A stretch of DNA of 24,730 nucleotides. Origin: an uncultured Lachnospiraceae bacterium (lineage in GTDB: Bacteria > Bacillota > Clostridia > Lachnospirales > Lachnospiraceae). The position numbers and the translations under genes were made by a program. The stretch is from contig CAJUJY010000053.1 in NCBI GenBank assembly GCA_910586555.1, positions 1-24,730 of the forward strand. Direction: 5' to 3'. This document shows positions 15,166 through 24,552 of the stretch, piece by piece (within the stretch, counting starts at the first letter, position 1; every line of letters starts with the position of its first letter). Below the pieces are notes generated by a model, which had not been told where the DNA came from, searched no databases, and worked only from the letters and a program-made list of their open reading frames with translations.

Positions 15166-15270
15166 CAATAGTTTATGGTTTTATATGCCTGCTAGTTTTA
15201 TACTTCTGGTAAGAACATGCCTGTAAATGGACTGTTTTTCTGGAATGGCGGACTGGCATATGTAGTACAG

Positions 15271-15314
15271 GAACTGTTATACTTAAAGATATTAGGTATA
15301 ACAGTTCTTTTTTT
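15271..15314 (+). terminator. Terminator of pckA
   Basis: GAACTGTTATAC 15271-15282 pairs perfectly with GTATAACAGTTC 15296-15307, followed by seven T. Confidence 0.95.
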
Positions 15315-15379
15315 CTTCCTTTTGCATAGGATTAAACATGCAGTTTTTATGTAATCCGGCGAGGGAAGGAGAAAGTATT

Positions 15380-16378
15380 ATGGAAGACAAACTTGATGAA
15401 GTAATTAAAAAATATCCTGTAAAAGTAAAGTCAAGGCGCAGGATAAGGGGAGCAGTACTTTTAGACACAGACAAAGGCTTATATATGGCAAAAATTTATA
15501 CAGCAAGCAAAAAAAGGCTTTTATTTGAAGAAGAAATTAAAAGGATATTAACCAGTGCGGGTTATGGCAATGTTGATTATGCAATAAAAAACGTGGGCGG
15601 TGAACTGCTTACAGATGATGGCAATGGAAATAAATGGATTGTAAAAAAATGGTATAATAGTGTAGAATGCGATATTAAGGATATTAAAAAAGTAATGCTT
15701 GCATCTTCAAATATGGCAGCCATACATAAAATAATGGTTATAGGGAACAGGGGGATAGTGCCTTCTGCCAGGACAGATAAATTAGATATAGAAAGTCTTT
15801 TTAAACGCCACAACAGGGAAATAAAAAAAGTCCATAACTATATACGTGGGAAGAAGCAGAAAAATGATATGGAAATATGCCTGTTAAATTCTTACCAGGA
15901 TTTTTCAGGACAGGGAAAAATAGCAGAAGAATTTTTAAAAGAGAGTGGTTATGGCAGTCTTGGCATGGAAGCCTTAAAGAATGGAAGCGTGCTTCATGGC
16001 AGCTATAATTACCATAATATAATGTTGTCAGACAGCCAGGTTATAACAACAAACTTTGAAAAGGCAGATATAGGGCTCCAGGTAATGGATTTATATGATT
16101 TCATAAGAAAAGTAATGGAGAAAAATTCCTGGAACATGGATATGGGCATATCTGTAATAGAGGCCTATAAAAAAGAAAGGGAACTTGGGGAAGAGGAGAA
16201 AAAAGTTCTTTATGCACTTCTTTTATATCCTGAGAAATACTGGAAACTGGTTAATTTCTATTATAATGGTAAAAAATCGTGGATGCCAGCTAAAAATTAT
16301 GAGAAGCTTAAACGTATATGCAGCCAGGAGCAGGAACGCCATAAATTTCTTAAAGAAGTAAAAAAGCTTTTAATTTAG
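15380..16378 (+). CDS. CotS-like spore coat protein with degenerate kinase fold
   Basis: A 332-residue protein of the CotS family, which has an aminoglycoside-phosphotransferase-like fold and is usually spore-coat associated. Recognised from the C-terminal half: VLHGSYNYHNIML, then TNFEKADIGLQVMDLYDFIRKVMEKNSW, then LYPEKYWKLVNFYYNGKKSW and a basic helical end. The catalytic-loop Asp (HGD in active members) is Ser here, and the metal-binding position reads TNFE rather than a DFD/DFE type, so it is probably a non-catalytic binding protein. ATG 15380 follows AAGGAG by 8 bases; in-frame ATG 15338 has no site. No sigma-E or sigma-K promoter was recognised by eye. Confidence 0.8.
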   Translation: MEDKLDEVIKKYPVKVKSRRRIRGAVLLDTDKGLYMAKIYTASKKRLLFEEEIKRILTSAGYGNVDYAIKNVGGELLTDDGNGNKWIVKKWYNSVECDIKDIKKVMLASSNMAAIHKIMVIGNRGIVPSARTDKLDIESLFKRHNREIKKVHNYIRGKKQKNDMEICLLNSYQDFSGQGKIAEEFLKESGYGSLGMEALKNGSVLHGSYNYHNIMLSDSQVITTNFEKADIGLQVMDLYDFIRKVMEKNSWNMDMGISVIEAYKKERELGEEEKKVLYALLLYPEKYWKLVNFYYNGKKSWMPAKNYEKLKRICSQEQERHKFLKEVKKLLI

Positions 16379-16450
16379 CTGTGTATGTAGTATAATAGCC
16401 ATAGGGCATTGCCCTGTTGTTAAGAACGCTTGTGATAAGGAGGAAAAACC

Positions 16451-17809
16451 ATGTTATTTAACAGGTTTTATGGTAAAAAAGCAGTAGTGTTTATAATCCT
16501 TATACTGGTTTTAGCAGTATTTACATCATGCAGTGTTAAAAAACGTACCAGAAGCGGCAGAAATGTTATTGTAGCCGGAAATGTACAAAAAGAAGAAGAC
16601 AGCACAGTTACAGGAATTATTGTAAATGTGGACAGGGAGCTTAAGCAGGTTACAGTACGCGGGCTTGAAAGTGATGTTGATACTATACTGGATTATAATG
16701 CAACGTCTGAAATTACAGATAAGTATGGAACAAAAATTACAGGAGATGAATTACAGCATGGGCAGATAATGGCTGTAACATATAACCCGGAGAATTTAAG
16801 GGTGGTTTCAATGGATATTCCAAAAGAAGTATGGGAATACCAGGAGGTTGATGAATTTTCATTTGATGGAGGAGAAAATTCGTTAAGTTTTGCAGGCAGG
16901 AAGTACCAGTATTCTGGCTGGACATATTTTTCATCACTTGATAGCAAAATACAGATGATGGAGATTAACAATAATGATGTTATTACAGTAAGGGGAATAG
17001 GAATTAAGGCATATTCTGTTACCCGTACCAAAGGGCATGGATATATAAGGCTTGCCAATTATAATTATTTTAAGGGCGGGACTGTAAATGTAGGCAACAG
17101 CATTATACTTCCTGTTACTGATAATATGCTTATATCTGCTGGTACAGGTTCATACCGTGTAATGCTAAGCAAAGGCAGTACAAAGGCAGTAAAGAATGTT
17201 ACTGTAAAAGATGGAAGCGAAACAAAGCTTGATTTTAGTGAATATAAAACAGAGGTCAAAAATTCAGGTTATATTACATTTGATATAGAGCCATATGGGG
17301 CTGATTTGTATATTAATGGCTATGCTGTCGATTACAGCAGCCCAGTTGCTTTAAATTATGGTGAATATAATATCAAGGTTGAAATGACTGGTTATACTAC
17401 CTATACTGGTGTACTTGATGTTGAAAAGGCAGGGGATATAATAAAAATTGACCTTATAGACGAAAATGCTTCAGTTGGTTCATCTTCTCTTGCTACACCA
17501 AAGCCTTCAGGCGGGACAGGCAGTAAAAAAGATGATAATAATAAAGATGATAACAATGATAGTGATGTTACCACTAAGAAAATAGATAGTAACCATACTA
17601 TAACTATTTCAGCACCAGAGGGTGCAGAAGTTTATCTTGACAATGTTTACAAAGGCCTGGTGCCATGTTCCTTTACAAAGGTTATTGGTTCACAGACCAT
17701 TACATTAAGTAAACCAGGGTACCAGACAAAAAGTTATTCTATAGATGTCCTGGATGATGATAAAAATGTTAAACTGGGTTTTTCTGAACTAGCAGAAGAC
17801 TCTGGTTAA
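16451..17809 (+). CDS. PEGA-domain putative lipoprotein
   Basis: A 452-residue exported protein. The N-terminus has basic residues, a hydrophobic run (11-25) and AVFTSC with Cys27, a plausible though not ideal lipobox (Phe at -3). A beta-rich region of unknown type (50-260) is followed by PEGA domains at about 272-337 (SGYITFDIEPYGADLYINGY ... EYNIKVEMTGY) and 381-447 (ISAPEGAEVYLDNVYKG ... ITLSKPGYQ), joined by a Gly/Asp/Asn/Lys-rich linker (350-375). PEGA domains are surface beta-modules of unclear binding role. AAGGAGG precedes the ATG. TATAAT lies at 16391-16396 and an AGGGC/GCCCT hairpin near 16403-16415. Confidence 0.85.
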   Translation: MLFNRFYGKKAVVFIILILVLAVFTSCSVKKRTRSGRNVIVAGNVQKEEDSTVTGIIVNVDRELKQVTVRGLESDVDTILDYNATSEITDKYGTKITGDELQHGQIMAVTYNPENLRVVSMDIPKEVWEYQEVDEFSFDGGENSLSFAGRKYQYSGWTYFSSLDSKIQMMEINNNDVITVRGIGIKAYSVTRTKGHGYIRLANYNYFKGGTVNVGNSIILPVTDNMLISAGTGSYRVMLSKGSTKAVKNVTVKDGSETKLDFSEYKTEVKNSGYITFDIEPYGADLYINGYAVDYSSPVALNYGEYNIKVEMTGYTTYTGVLDVEKAGDIIKIDLIDENASVGSSSLATPKPSGGTGSKKDDNNKDDNNDSDVTTKKIDSNHTITISAPEGAEVYLDNVYKGLVPCSFTKVIGSQTITLSKPGYQTKSYSIDVLDDDKNVKLGFSELAEDSG

Positions 17810-17850
17810 TATATTTTATAAATAAAATAAACAAGAGGAGGATATGGTTA

Positions 17851-19584
17851 ATGGATTACAAAGAGGTTTATGGGGCATGGCTTGCCAGTCCTTATTTTGA
17901 TGAGGAAACAAAAAAAGAATTACAAGCTATATCTGATGATGACAACGAGATTAAAGAACGTTTCTACCAGGAACTTGAATTTGGCACAGCAGGCCTCAGA
18001 GGGGTTATTGGTGCAGGGACAAACCGCATGAATATTTATACAGTGCGTAAGGCTACACAAGGACTTGCTAACTATATTATTAAGGCAGGAAAGGCCAGCC
18101 AGGGTGTTGCCATCGCATTCGACTCACGCCATATGTCACCTGAATTTGCAGATGAAGCAGCATTATGCCTTGCTGCCAATGGTATTAAGGCTTATGTATT
18201 TGAGTCATTAAGGCCTACACCAGAACTTTCATATGCAGTAAGGGAGTTAAAGTGTGTTGCCGGCATTAATATCACAGCAAGCCATAACCCGCCTGAATAT
18301 AATGGCTACAAAGTGTATTGGGAAGATGGCGCACAGATTACACCTCCACATGATACAGGCATTATGTCAGAGGTTAAAGCCGTTACAGATTATGCCAATG
18401 TAAAAACAATGGACAAGCAGGAAGCAATATCAAAAGGGCTTTATGAACAGATTGGCAAAGCAATAGACGATAAGTATATCGAAGAACTTAAGAAGCAGGT
18501 TATCCACTGGGACAGCATTAAGGAGATGGGAAGCAAGTTAAAAATTGTTTATACTCCTTTACATGGAACAGGAAATATACCAGCAAGGCGTGTACTTAAG
18601 GAAATTGGCTTTGAAAATGTATATGTTGTGCCAGAGCAGGAACTTCCTGACGGGGATTTCCCAACTGTAAGCTATCCAAACCCTGAAGCAGCAGAAGCTT
18701 TTGAACTTGCACTTAAACTTGCAAAAGAAAAAGATGCAGATCTTGTACTTGCAACTGACCCTGATGCAGACCGTCTTGGTGTATATGTAAAGGATACAAA
18801 GAGCGGGGAGTATATTACCCTTACAGGCAATATGTCAGGCTGCCTGCTTGCAGATTATGAGATTTCACAGATTAAAGAAACAAAGGGGCTTCCAGAAGAT
18901 GGTAAGCTTATTAAAACAATAGTTACATCAAATCTTGCAGATGCTATTGCAAAATACTATAATGTGGAATTAGTAGAAGTACTTACAGGATTTAAATTTA
19001 TCGGGCAGCAGATCCTTGGGTTTGAAACAACAGGAAAAGGTTCTTACTTATTTGGTTTTGAGGAAAGTTATGGCTGCCTTATTGGTACACATGCACGTGA
19101 TAAAGATGCTATTGTTGCAACTATGGCACTTTGCGAAGCAGCAGCATACTATAAGACAAAAGATATGACTTTATGGGATGCAATGGTTGCAATGTATGAC
19201 AGGTATGGCTATTATAAAGATGGTGTACAGTCAGTTACAATGAAAGGAATTGAAGGTCTTAGTAAAATCCAGGAGATTATGTCACAGTTACGTGAAAACC
19301 CTCCAAAAGAGATTAACGGGCATAAGGTACTTTCATTCCGTGATTACCAGGCAGATACAATAAAGAATATAGAAACAGGTGAAGTTAAGCCTACAGGCCT
19401 TCCAAAGTCAAATGTACTTTATTTTGATATGTCTGATAATGTATGGATGTGTGTAAGGCCTTCTGGCACAGAGCCTAAGATTAAATTCTACTATGGTGTT
19501 GTGGGCAGTTCACTTGACGATGCAGACCAGAAGTCAGCGGATATGGCAGATGCTGTTACAGACCTGGTTGGAAAAATGTCATAA
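17851..19584 (+). CDS. pgcA: Alpha-phosphoglucomutase / phosphosugar mutase
   Basis: Interconverts glucose-1-phosphate and glucose-6-phosphate through a phosphoserine. The 577-residue protein has all domain signatures: EFGTAGLRGVIGAGTNRMN (43-61), the active loop TASHNPP with Ser144, metal loop DPDADR with Asp 303, 305 and 307, sugar loop GFEESYGCL and phosphate loop SGTEP (538-542). Length and sequence resemble B. subtilis PgcA. AGGAGG lies 9 bases before ATG 17851. The next gene is glycogen branching enzyme, so a role in glycogen synthesis and breakdown is likely, but the two are separated by a terminator. Confidence 0.95.
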   Translation: MDYKEVYGAWLASPYFDEETKKELQAISDDDNEIKERFYQELEFGTAGLRGVIGAGTNRMNIYTVRKATQGLANYIIKAGKASQGVAIAFDSRHMSPEFADEAALCLAANGIKAYVFESLRPTPELSYAVRELKCVAGINITASHNPPEYNGYKVYWEDGAQITPPHDTGIMSEVKAVTDYANVKTMDKQEAISKGLYEQIGKAIDDKYIEELKKQVIHWDSIKEMGSKLKIVYTPLHGTGNIPARRVLKEIGFENVYVVPEQELPDGDFPTVSYPNPEAAEAFELALKLAKEKDADLVLATDPDADRLGVYVKDTKSGEYITLTGNMSGCLLADYEISQIKETKGLPEDGKLIKTIVTSNLADAIAKYYNVELVEVLTGFKFIGQQILGFETTGKGSYLFGFEESYGCLIGTHARDKDAIVATMALCEAAAYYKTKDMTLWDAMVAMYDRYGYYKDGVQSVTMKGIEGLSKIQEIMSQLRENPPKEINGHKVLSFRDYQADTIKNIETGEVKPTGLPKSNVLYFDMSDNVWMCVRPSGTEPKIKFYYGVVGSSLDDADQKSADMADAVTDLVGKMS

Positions 19585-19604
19585 ACTGTAAATCTTTAAA
19601 TATT

Positions 19605-19703
19605 GCAAGGCAGGTATTTACTGCCTGCAAAAAGCAATTTGTACATTGTACAATGGTAAACCAGACCTGCCATTTAAGAAACATATTTTAAAAGTATGGC
19701 AGG
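19605..19703. repeat. Cluster of GGCAGG/CCTGCC inverted repeats
   Basis: Between pgcA and glgB, GGCAG 19609-19613 pairs with CTGCC 19621-19625, CCTGCCAT 19666-19673 pairs with ATGGCAGG 19696-19703, and between them lies TTGTACATTGTACAA at 19639-19653, a perfect operator-like dyad. No U-tract follows the first hairpin. The role is unknown. Confidence 0.5.
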
Positions 19704-19723
19704 CAAGGTTAAAGGCTTATAAT

Positions 19724-19760
19724 AAAGAGCTGCCGTATGTGGCGGCTCTTTACAGGTTTT
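19724..19760 (+). terminator. Terminator between pgcA and glgB
   Basis: AAAGAGCTGCC 19724-19734 pairs with GGCGGCTCTTT 19741-19751 (one G-U pair). The T-rich tail is interrupted (ACAGGTTTT), so termination may be partial. Confidence 0.75.
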
Positions 19761-19831
19761 AAATGGTTTATTTGATTTACAAAATATTCGTAGTGCTAAA
19801 TTATAATTATAGATTATACGGAGGAATAATA

Positions 19832-22120
19832 ATGCAGGAGAAATTAGAACGGTGGATAAACTGGATGGAGTTTGATGAAGTGGTGTCTGGAAAGCATAAT
19901 GCGCCACATAATATACTTGGTTTGCATGATTTTGATAAAGGGCAGGTATTTACAGTATTCAGGCCACATGCTAAAAATGTTTTTATTACAGACATGAATG
20001 GGAATAATGTAATACAGCTTGAAGAAGTAGAAGAGGAATCAGGATTTTTTGGAAAGTATGTTGACGGGCATAAGTATAAAGCACCTTATAAAGTACGTGT
20101 CCAGTATTCAGACAATGATATAGTAGAATTTGCTGATCCTTATTGTTTTAAACCACAGATTACAAGTGATGATTTATATGTATTTGCAGAGGGAAACCAT
20201 TACGAGATATATGATAAGCTTGGAGCACACCCTATGGTTATAGATGGTGTAAGGGGCACATATTTTGCAGTATGGGCACCACATGCAAGGGCAGTAAGCG
20301 TAGTAGGAAGCTTTAATATGTGGGATGGTATGCTCCATCCTATGAGAACCCTTGAAGTATCAGGTATTTATGAATTATTTATACCAGGTGTGGAACCAGG
20401 CGCAATTTATAAATATGAAATACTTACAAGACAGGGTGAGATTCTTTTAAAGGCTGATCCATATGCTAACTGTGCAGAACTGCGCCCTGACAATGCTTCT
20501 GTAGTTACAGACCTTACAACTTTTAAATGGGATGATGACAAATGGATGAAAGAGCGTGCTGCAAAAAACAGGGACAAGCTTAGGAAAGAACCAGTTTCAA
20601 TTTATGAAACACATCTTGGTTCATGGAAGAAAAAAGATGATGGTACAGAAGATGGTTTTTATAATTACAGGGAACTTGCCCCTATGCTTGCAGATTACCT
20701 GCTTGAAATGGGCTATACACATATAGAGCTTATGGGGATTGCTGAATACCCGTTTGACGGTTCATGGGGATACCAGGTTACAGGATATTATGCACCGACA
20801 AGACGTTATGGTGATCCACAGGACTTTATGTATTTTGTCAATTATATGCATAATAAGGGCATACATGTAATCCTTGACTGGGTACCAGCACATTTTCCAA
20901 GAGATGCACATGGCCTTGGAAGGTTTGACGGCCAGCCGCTTTATGAACATCCAGACCCACGCAGGGGAGAACATCCACACTGGGGAACGTATATTTTTAA
21001 CTATGCTTATAAAGAAGTTGAAAACTTCCTTATTGCAAATGGTTTATTCTGGCTTAAAAAGTTCCATATTGATGGTTTAAGGGTTGATGCTGTAGCCTCA
21101 ATGCTTTACCTTGATTATGGCAAAAATGATGGCGAGTGGCTGCCTAATGAAAATGGCGGTAAGGAAAACCTTGATGCAATAAACCTATTCAAGCATATGA
21201 ATAAACAATTTGAGGACAGGGCACCAGGTACAGTGGTAATAGCTGAGGAGTCCACATCATGGGCAGGGGTGACTGCACCTGTACAGCTTGATGGGCTTGG
21301 CTTCCTGTTTAAATGGAATATGGGGTGGATGAATGATTTCCTTGAATATATGAAACTTGACCCTTATTTCAGGTCATTCAACCATAATAAACTTACATTC
21401 AGTATGCATTATGCTTATAGTGAGAACTTTATACAGGTACTGTCACATGATGAAGTAGTACATGGCAAATGTTCAATGATTGAGAAAATGCCTGGCGAAT
21501 ATGAAGATAAATTTGGCAACTTAAGGACAGCATACGGCTTTATGTATGGACACCCTGGCAAAAAACTTTTATTTATGGGACAGGAATTTGCACAATTCCG
21601 TGAGTGGAGTGAAGAAAGAAGCCTTGACTGGGAACTTTTAGACTACGACATGCACAGGAAGATGAAAGCATATGTAAGGGATTTAAATAAGCTTTATTCA
21701 GAATATGAAGCAATGTATGTAAATGATTATGATCCTATCGGGTTTGAATGGATGAGCTGTGACAATGCTGATTTAAGTGTAGTAAGTTTTGTAAGGCGTG
21801 GTACTTCTTTAAAGAACCAGCTTCTGTTTATCTGCAACTTTACCCCGGTAGAGTATGATGATTTCAGGACAGCCGTTCCATGCCTTGGGAAATATACAAA
21901 GATATTGTGCTCTGATGATTTGTGCTATGGCGGTACAGGTGTAAAAAATTCTAAGACTGTACAGGCAGAAAAGATTAAGTGTGAAAAGAAGGATTATTCA
22001 ATAGAAATGAACCTTCCTCCATTATCTGTAACAGTTTATAAGTTCGATTATAAAGAGGATAAGGAAAACAAAGAAGATAAAGTAAACAAAGAGAATAAAG
22101 CGGATAAAGAGGGTAAATAA
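19832..22120 (+). CDS. glgB: 1,4-alpha-glucan branching enzyme
   Basis: Adds alpha-1,6 branches to glycogen. The 762-residue protein has an N-terminal region with HNILGLHDF, a CBM48-type beta domain (about 130-200, GTYFAVWAPHARAVSVVGSFNMWD) and a GH13 barrel with SIYETHLGSW, the Asp nucleophile in GLRVDAVASMLYLDY (Asp419), the acid/base in VIAEES (Glu472) and LSHDEVVHGK (His539-Asp540). A C-terminal beta domain follows. The last 25 or so residues are almost only Lys, Glu, Asp and Asn. GGAGG at 19820-19824 sets the start at ATG 19832 rather than 19763. No other glg gene is in the window. Confidence 0.96.
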   Translation: MQEKLERWINWMEFDEVVSGKHNAPHNILGLHDFDKGQVFTVFRPHAKNVFITDMNGNNVIQLEEVEEESGFFGKYVDGHKYKAPYKVRVQYSDNDIVEFADPYCFKPQITSDDLYVFAEGNHYEIYDKLGAHPMVIDGVRGTYFAVWAPHARAVSVVGSFNMWDGMLHPMRTLEVSGIYELFIPGVEPGAIYKYEILTRQGEILLKADPYANCAELRPDNASVVTDLTTFKWDDDKWMKERAAKNRDKLRKEPVSIYETHLGSWKKKDDGTEDGFYNYRELAPMLADYLLEMGYTHIELMGIAEYPFDGSWGYQVTGYYAPTRRYGDPQDFMYFVNYMHNKGIHVILDWVPAHFPRDAHGLGRFDGQPLYEHPDPRRGEHPHWGTYIFNYAYKEVENFLIANGLFWLKKFHIDGLRVDAVASMLYLDYGKNDGEWLPNENGGKENLDAINLFKHMNKQFEDRAPGTVVIAEESTSWAGVTAPVQLDGLGFLFKWNMGWMNDFLEYMKLDPYFRSFNHNKLTFSMHYAYSENFIQVLSHDEVVHGKCSMIEKMPGEYEDKFGNLRTAYGFMYGHPGKKLLFMGQEFAQFREWSEERSLDWELLDYDMHRKMKAYVRDLNKLYSEYEAMYVNDYDPIGFEWMSCDNADLSVVSFVRRGTSLKNQLLFICNFTPVEYDDFRTAVPCLGKYTKILCSDDLCYGGTGVKNSKTVQAEKIKCEKKDYSIEMNLPPLSVTVYKFDYKEDKENKEDKVNKENKADKEGK

Positions 22121-22149
22121 CAGACAGGATTGTTTGTTATTAAAACAAG

Positions 22150-22171
22150 GCAGGGGCATAAATGCCCCTGC
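22150..22171. terminator. Bidirectional terminator between convergent glgB and GH25 gene
   Basis: GCAGGGGCAT 22150-22159 and ATGCCCCTGC 22162-22171 form a perfect GC-rich stem. On the + strand a short TTAATAATT follows; on the - strand the flanking sequence reads CTTGTTTTAATAAC. It sits in the roughly 100-base gap between two converging genes. Confidence 0.75.
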
Positions 22172-22221
22172 TTAATAATTCCTTAAACAGGAGCCTGGCA
22201 TTTAAAATACTTTTTCTTTTG

Positions 22222-24456
22222 TTATTTATTAATATATCCTGAAGCTACATATCCTGTATAAAGTTTTTTACCATCATGGTATCTTGTTTTGTACCAGGTT
22301 TTTGACTTTACATTTACTTTTTTAAGTAGTGCAACAGGAGTACCTGCTGGTATAACAGCCAGCACTTTTTTATTAGTACCTGCTGCCTTACGCATATTAA
22401 GTGCAGTTGTTGTTTTTCCTAATGAATAAAATTTTAATGAAGCTGTTGCTGGAAGGTAGCCATTATACTTTTTGGATTTAACTACATAATTTATATGCAG
22501 GTATGTGGTATTATCTTCTAAATATGTCATTCCAAGATATTCTGCTGTAGAATTTTTTGGAAGTGTGCAAAGCTTTGCTGAACCAGATGCAGGTGTCTTT
22601 AATAAATTCATTTTAACAGGTACAACTGCTGCTTTCCTGGTTTTCATGGCAGTTGTTGTAAGGGTGGCATAACTGCTATAGTATACTTTACCATCAACTC
22701 TGGTATAAGAACGGATTTTATAATAATATTCATGGCCTGGTAATAGTTTTGTATCTTTAAATGAAGACGTAGCAGCATTTGTAATGGTTTTAATCTTTTT
22801 ATATTTTCCCTTATAGGTATCAGCCCTGAAAATCTGGTATCCTTTTGCGCCAGTGTGGTTATTCCATTTAAGTGTAATATTTTTATTAGCAGGACTTCCT
22901 GAAAATGAGCTTGTTTTACATGGTTTAATTATAAAATTTGCTCCAATAGTGCCGGTATAATTGCCAGTGCCAGTAATCGTAAGGGCTGCTTTACCAGCAT
23001 TTATATTGTCAGAGTATGTTACATTATAGTCTGTACCTTCTATTAATGTCATACCATCTAATATAATTTCTGGAGATGGCATTATTTCATTGCCAGTATA
23101 TACACTGTCAGGAATTACCGTAACCGTTGCATCTGATAAATCAATAGTATCTGGTGGTTCTATAGTTACAGATGGTTCTTCTGTTGGCTTAGGAGTGTCT
23201 GATGGTTTAACAGTTGGCTTAGGGGTGTTTGTTGGTTTAACAGTTGGCTTAGGGGTGTCTGATGGTTTAACAGTTGGCTTAAGGGTTGGTTTAGGGGTGT
23301 TTGTTGGTTTAACAGTTGGCTTAAGGGTTGGTTTAGGAGTGTCTGTTGGTTTGATATCCGGTCCAGGGATATCTGTTGGTGCAAGAGTATCTGCTGGTGT
23401 TTCTGTTATTGCAGGAGGTTCTGTTATAATGGTATCACCAGGTACAGAAGTACTAGTATTATTATCATCATTTCCGCTATTATAAAGATCTTCATCTGTA
23501 TACCAGAAATTACAATCAACTTTTCCTGATATGCCATCTACTGAACCAGAACTTGTATACTGCCAGTATTCATAAGGATTAGCATAAGTAGTTTTTGTAG
23601 TATAATTAGCAAGCCATATTTTATAATTTTGTGAAAGTTTCTTTCCATTAATTAAATTAACAAAATCACTTTTATTAGCATAAATCATAGGCTCATAACC
23701 AGCTTCTTTTATTGTGTCACAAAATGCAATACAGTTATTAGTAGCAGCAGATTTGCTAAGATTAGCTTTGTACATTCTTCCTATTGGGCCATTTGCATCA
23801 GTAGGAAATTCATAATCAATAACAACAGGAAGCGTTACATCATAATCTTTAATTTTTTCCAGGCAGTATTCTGCTTCTTCTATGGCTTCTTTTTTATTTA
23901 TGGCTTCTGTAAAATAATAAACACCTACTTTTATGCCAGCATCAAGTGCCCCTTCTATATTATCAACGAATTTAGTGTCAGTACAAAGAGTACCTGCTGC
24001 CCCATATCCACGGTAACCTGCACGGATAATAGCAAAGTCAGTGCCAGCTTCTTTTACTGCCTCCCAGTCAATAGTTTTGTTATAATAAGAAACATCTATT
24101 CCATTATATATATTCATTCCATCAAAAACATCAGAATGGGTATAAGTTTTGTTATCAAAAATTCCTTCTGTTTTAGAAGCTTTTCTTAATGTTTTCTTAA
24201 CTACAGGTGCTTTTAAAAGTTCTTTACCAGACTTTAAAGTTTTTTTATTTAACCCTGGATTTACAACAGGGTTTTCTGTAACAGGACTTTCTGTAATGGA
24301 AGATTCCAGTACAGATACAGAATTGCCTGAAACGGCACTTCCAGTTGACGGAGTGTTTATATATGTATTAAAATGTGCAGCAGAAGCATATGAGGCAGTG
24401 CTGTTTAATAACAATAATGCAGTAGAAAACCTGCATAGTATTTTATATATAATCAT
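22222..24456 (-). CDS. Secreted GH25 (lysozyme-like) protein with Ig-like, Fn3-like and SH3-like domains
   Basis: A 744-residue secreted protein. Signal peptide at 1-26 (ending ASYASA). GH25 muramidase domain at about 119-318: GIDVSYYN with Asp121 and VVIDYEF with Asp214 and Glu216, the catalytic pair position; the end (YEYWQYTSSGSVDGISGKVDCNFW) is typical. A Thr/Pro/Lys repeat linker follows (about 340-435), then an Ig-like beta domain (445-510, EGTDYNVTYSDNINAGKAA), an Fn3-like domain (515-602) and two SH3-like units (about 610-675, 680-744, ALNMRKAAGTNKKVLAVI), likely wall-binding. It probably cleaves peptidoglycan outside the cell. ATG at 24456 has GGAGG 5 bases upstream; the frame continues open to 24609 through repeat DNA. 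Confidence 0.93.
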   Translation of the reverse strand: MIIYKILCRFSTALLLLNSTASYASAAHFNTYINTPSTGSAVSGNSVSVLESSITESPVTENPVVNPGLNKKTLKSGKELLKAPVVKKTLRKASKTEGIFDNKTYTHSDVFDGMNIYNGIDVSYYNKTIDWEAVKEAGTDFAIIRAGYRGYGAAGTLCTDTKFVDNIEGALDAGIKVGVYYFTEAINKKEAIEEAEYCLEKIKDYDVTLPVVIDYEFPTDANGPIGRMYKANLSKSAATNNCIAFCDTIKEAGYEPMIYANKSDFVNLINGKKLSQNYKIWLANYTTKTTYANPYEYWQYTSSGSVDGISGKVDCNFWYTDEDLYNSGNDDNNTSTSVPGDTIITEPPAITETPADTLAPTDIPGPDIKPTDTPKPTLKPTVKPTNTPKPTLKPTVKPSDTPKPTVKPTNTPKPTVKPSDTPKPTEEPSVTIEPPDTIDLSDATVTVIPDSVYTGNEIMPSPEIILDGMTLIEGTDYNVTYSDNINAGKAALTITGTGNYTGTIGANFIIKPCKTSSFSGSPANKNITLKWNNHTGAKGYQIFRADTYKGKYKKIKTITNAATSSFKDTKLLPGHEYYYKIRSYTRVDGKVYYSSYATLTTTAMKTRKAAVVPVKMNLLKTPASGSAKLCTLPKNSTAEYLGMTYLEDNTTYLHINYVVKSKKYNGYLPATASLKFYSLGKTTTALNMRKAAGTNKKVLAVIPAGTPVALLKKVNVKSKTWYKTRYHDGKKLYTGYVASGYINK
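23182..23352. repeat. Tandem coding repeats in the GH25 linker
   Basis: The linker (residues 369-425) repeats KPTVKP[S/T][D/N]TP as 30-base units, some lengthened by a 12-base KPTL block. The near-identical DNA of the copies suggests recent slippage, and the repeat number may vary between strains. Confidence 0.85.
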
Positions 24457-24523
24457 GTAATCCTCCAGACCCCCAGTTATATGGTAATTTATGTAATCCG
24501 TTATTACTTCTGGGTGATATTTT

Positions 24524-24552
24524 TTAATATATATACACGATTGTTGTGGCAA
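24524..24552 (-). promoter_or_regulatory. Putative promoter of the GH25 gene
   Basis: On the - strand TTGCCA (24552-24547) is followed after 17 bases by TATTAA (24529-24524). The start would be near 24517, leaving a leader of about 60 bases before ATG 24456. The -10 is weak and other AT-rich hexamers nearby are possible. Confidence 0.5.

Noticed and set aside
23182..23352. CRISPR-like array
   Set aside because: The repeats are contiguous, have no unique spacers, and stay in frame with a TP-rich protein linker.
23090..23485. 131-residue Gly/Val-rich repetitive frame on the + strand
   Set aside because: It is the antisense of the KPT repeat linker of the GH25 protein and has no independent signals.
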